From assembly GCA_905234355.1 (NCBI GenBank), contig CAJOHP010000026.1, positions 1-15,953 of the forward strand: a DNA stretch of 15,953 nucleotides, given 5' to 3'. The notes under the pieces were generated by a model. The model searched no databases and was not told the origin of the DNA. It saw only the letters and a program-made list of their open reading frames with translations. A program made the translations under genes and the position numbers. Position 1 is the first letter of the stretch, and every line of letters starts with the position of its first letter. Origin of the DNA: an uncultured Prevotella sp. (lineage in GTDB: Bacteria; Bacteroidota; Bacteroidia; Bacteroidales; Bacteroidaceae). Positions 14,184 through 15,953 of this stretch are shown here, one piece after another.

Positions 14184-15638
14184 CTATTTTTCCACCCACT
14201 CCACCGTATGGTGGGTGGTGTAGCGAATGAGTTGCATCACCCTGTTCTGATAACCCCCCGTGCCGATGCGCTGAAAGCGCAACGGGGTCTGCAGTGGTGA
14301 GTAGTCTGACTCGCCGCGTGCACCAGTGAATTGCTTTCCATTTTGCCGCATGCCCCTGAGGAAGAAGCAGAGATGGTCGAAGCCGGTGAGAGCAAACCGG
14401 GGGAAGCTGGCCATCATGTTTTGCCCGAAGTACTTTCTGTAGCGCTGCATGATGGCTCGCGTAGCTGGCAAAGCGGTATTGACATAGAACGTGGAGGGCA
14501 TGCACACCTGATACTTATAGTAGTTTTCCACCATATTCTGTGTGTAAAGCATCCAGTCGGCATAGCCATACATGCTTATGCGCAGCTCGGGCTTGCTGAG
14601 GGCCACATTGCTCAGTTTGCCGAAAGCGCTCAAGAGGGCCTGCTGCCGTGAACTGTTGAGTACCACGACGTTGGGCAGTTCGGTGGTGAAGGCTTTCTGG
14701 AAGCCGGCCGTTGGCGTGGTGAGACTGGTGAGACTGTAGTCCACGCCTCTCACCTCAAGCTCGCGCCGTAGTGCCGTGGTGAAGGTGCCTCTTGCGCCGA
14801 TGCTGTCGCCACAGTCTATGATGACAGGATGGCAGGTGGTGCCATACTGCTTGAAGAAGAGCTGCACGGCGGCATCACACTGCTCCATGGGAGTCTGAAA
14901 GACCTGAAAGATGGCGCTCGAGGTGAGCAGTTGCGGGGCATTGATGGAGAAGGGGATGAGCAGCCGTGCCCCTGCCTCTTCAGCCACGGCGGTGAGTGCA
15001 GGCACCTGTGCTGAGTACAAGGGTCCCACGATGAGGTCGGGCCTGAACAGCGCCACCTCCTTGGCTATGCTGGTGATGTCGGCATCGGGTTCGGCATTCC
15101 ATGCCCTCACGTCGATGCTCATGCCTGCGTGCTTCATGCTGTCGCAAGCCATGAGCACGCCACGGTAGTACTCCACCATGCGCTTGCCATCGCCGTTCTT
15201 GTTGTGCAGGGGCAAGACGACCGACAGACGCAGCGGTCGAGCCGACAGACTGACATCGGAAGCCGGCACAGCCTGCGGTGCGCTGTCTACGGCCGTGGCC
15301 GCTACTATTTCGGCCGAAGCCTTGGGGTAAGGGATGAAGAGTGTAGCGCCCTTTTTCAGCTTGTATTTCGGCGTGACTATCTCGGGATTGCTCTCAGCCA
15401 ACTCTTCCATTGTGATGCCGTATTGCCGGGCGATGCCGAAGAGGGTCTCTTTTTTCTTCACCGTGTGGACAGACTGCCACTTGGTCACCTGAGCTGCAGC
15501 CGTAGCCGACAGGAAGAGCATGAGCAAGAGGGCGACAGCGCCCCGTCTCAAGTATAGAGTAAGTGCACAGCACCCCATGCTCCCTCGCCGTGACAGCTGG
15601 GGCAGCAACAGAGTGCGCACTATGGGTATATTGGACAT
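14184..15638 (-). CDS. LysM domain plus type I periplasmic-binding-fold protein
   Basis: A 484-aa exported protein. A hydrophobic signal segment (about 31-49, ending ATAAAQ) is followed by one LysM domain (about 57-104, SVHTVKKKETLFGIARQYGI ... LFIPYP) that should bind peptidoglycan glycan. An Ala/Ser-rich linker then leads to a type I (leucine/amide-binding) periplasmic fold (about 137-470), marked by LSVVLPLHNKNGDGKRMVEY, DLIVGPLYSAQVPALTAVAE and LLIPFSIN. Binding-protein folds tethered to the wall recall LpoA, the activator of a peptidoglycan synthase; that role is inference. I chose ATG 15638 because the longer frame from 15686 would start upstream of the -7 box at 15664-15671. ATG 15578 (MGCCALTLYL) would also give a good signal peptide and remains possible. 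First gene of the six-gene operon. Confidence 0.8.
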   Translation of the reverse strand: MSNIPIVRTLLLPQLSRRGSMGCCALTLYLRRGAVALLLMLFLSATAAAQVTKWQSVHTVKKKETLFGIARQYGITMEELAESNPEIVTPKYKLKKGATLFIPYPKASAEIVAATAVDSAPQAVPASDVSLSARPLRLSVVLPLHNKNGDGKRMVEYYRGVLMACDSMKHAGMSIDVRAWNAEPDADITSIAKEVALFRPDLIVGPLYSAQVPALTAVAEEAGARLLIPFSINAPQLLTSSAIFQVFQTPMEQCDAAVQLFFKQYGTTCHPVIIDCGDSIGARGTFTTALRRELEVRGVDYSLTSLTTPTAGFQKAFTTELPNVVVLNSSRQQALLSAFGKLSNVALSKPELRISMYGYADWMLYTQNMVENYYKYQVCMPSTFYVNTALPATRAIMQRYRKYFGQNMMASFPRFALTGFDHLCFFLRGMRQNGKQFTGARGESDYSPLQTPLRFQRIGTGGYQNRVMQLIRYTTHHTVEWVEK

Positions 15639-15663
15639 CTTTCTTTTTATTGAATTATAGCTG

Positions 15664-15671
15664 CAAAGGTA
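15664..15671 (-). promoter_or_regulatory. Probable -7 box for the LysM/barrel/efflux operon
   Basis: On the minus strand TACCTTTG (15671-15664) followed by GCAG matches TAnnTTTG in the usual context. A TTTG lies only 12 bp upstream (15687-15684), too close for a standard -33 box. Start near 15657, leader about 20 nt to ATG 15638. The only recognisable promoter before the six-gene run. Confidence 0.6.
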
Positions 15672-15719
15672 GTAATTATTTCTCAAACTGCCGATTAATC
15701 CATGTGAAAAAAGATTATT

Positions 15720-15953
15720 TCATCGTATGGTTTTCTTGCGTTTCGGGTTTTCCTCTGCACCATACTTGAGCAGCTTCTGCGCCGCCGTCGTGATGCTCTG
15801 GCCTGTAGGAGCCGTGGAACGTCGGAGGTCGTCGAAGGCATCGACGGTGCGATGCAGCTGTTCGTCGGCTTTGGCCAATCGCTCGTAGAAGAGCTGCACC
15901 CTGTCCACGATGATGTTGGCCTGCTGCATAATTTCCTGCTGGTTCTCCACCTG
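15720..15953 (-). CDS. rmuC: RmuC-like DNA recombination protein, C-terminal part
   Basis: The frame is open to the window edge (reading QVENQQEIMQQ) and stops at TGA 15722-15720, so about 77 C-terminal residues are present. The layout (IIVDRVQLFYERLAKADEQL, a helix, then TAAQKLLKYGAEENPKRKK) follows the RmuC C-terminus: a YDKF-like segment, a helix of the 'L..A...Y..A...L' type, then 'A.KL..LGAK..K'. RmuC is a coiled-coil protein with a nuclease-like core that limits inversions at repeats. The usual 'G.GNL' before the last helix is replaced by TGQSI, so identity is moderate. It lies 81 nt upstream of the LysM gene, with a probable promoter in between. No terminator is seen. Confidence 0.55.
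   Translation of the reverse strand, partial: QVENQQEIMQQANIIVDRVQLFYERLAKADEQLHRTVDAFDDLRRSTAPTGQSITTAAQKLLKYGAEENPKRKKTIR

Noticed and set aside
15639..15686. Upstream start for the LysM protein
   Set aside because: It lies before the expected transcript start set by the -7 box at 15664-15671 and adds non-signal residues.

Overview
The window looks like a Bacteroidales chromosome, probably Prevotellaceae or a close relative. It is GC-rich. Five upstream regions carry the Bacteroidetes -7 box TAnnTTTG, two of them with a matching -33 TTTG exactly 19 bp away. Shine-Dalgarno sequences are mostly absent. Protein families are typical of the group (PorT-like barrel, LysM plus type I binding-protein fold, M13 peptidase, ABC-F ATPase). 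The genus call is inference.

Layout. Bases 1 to about 156 encode a piece of a peptide-type ABC solute-binding protein of Firmicutes character. This breaks off abruptly and is followed by a minus-strand exported protein start with a good Bacteroidetes promoter. The left edge is therefore most likely a chimeric join. From 273 to 798 there is no convincing gene, but 409-510 holds a GC-rich array of five nonamer cores at an exact 22-bp period. Then, on the plus strand: a PLP-dependent histidine decarboxylase-like enzyme (799-2001), an ABC-F translation-factor ATPase (2088-4049), an M13 metallopeptidase (4058-6091) closed by a strong intrinsic terminator (6134-6173), a class I/II aminotransferase (6335-7537) and a LolC/E-like FtsX permease (7553-8800).

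From the right edge the minus strand carries the C-terminus of an RmuC-like protein. A tightly packed six-gene run follows (15638 down to 8806): LysM/type I periplasmic-binding-fold protein, outer-membrane beta-barrel, TolC-like outer-membrane channel, MacA-like adaptor lipoprotein, MacB-type ATPase and MacB-type permease. Spacings are 4, 17, 45, 8 and 48 nt, so it is probably one transcript. It ends convergently, 5 nt from the stop of the plus-strand permease.

How it works together. The last four minus-strand genes form a complete tripartite MacAB-TolC-type export pump spanning both membranes. The two genes ahead of them add a peptidoglycan-binding, LpoA-reminiscent protein and a barrel, so the operon may join cell-wall sensing or maintenance with export. 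The plus-strand genes are mostly housekeeping, except the decarboxylase, which could make histamine or a related amine. The least explained elements are the 22-bp-period array and the coupling of the LysM/barrel pair to the efflux pump.
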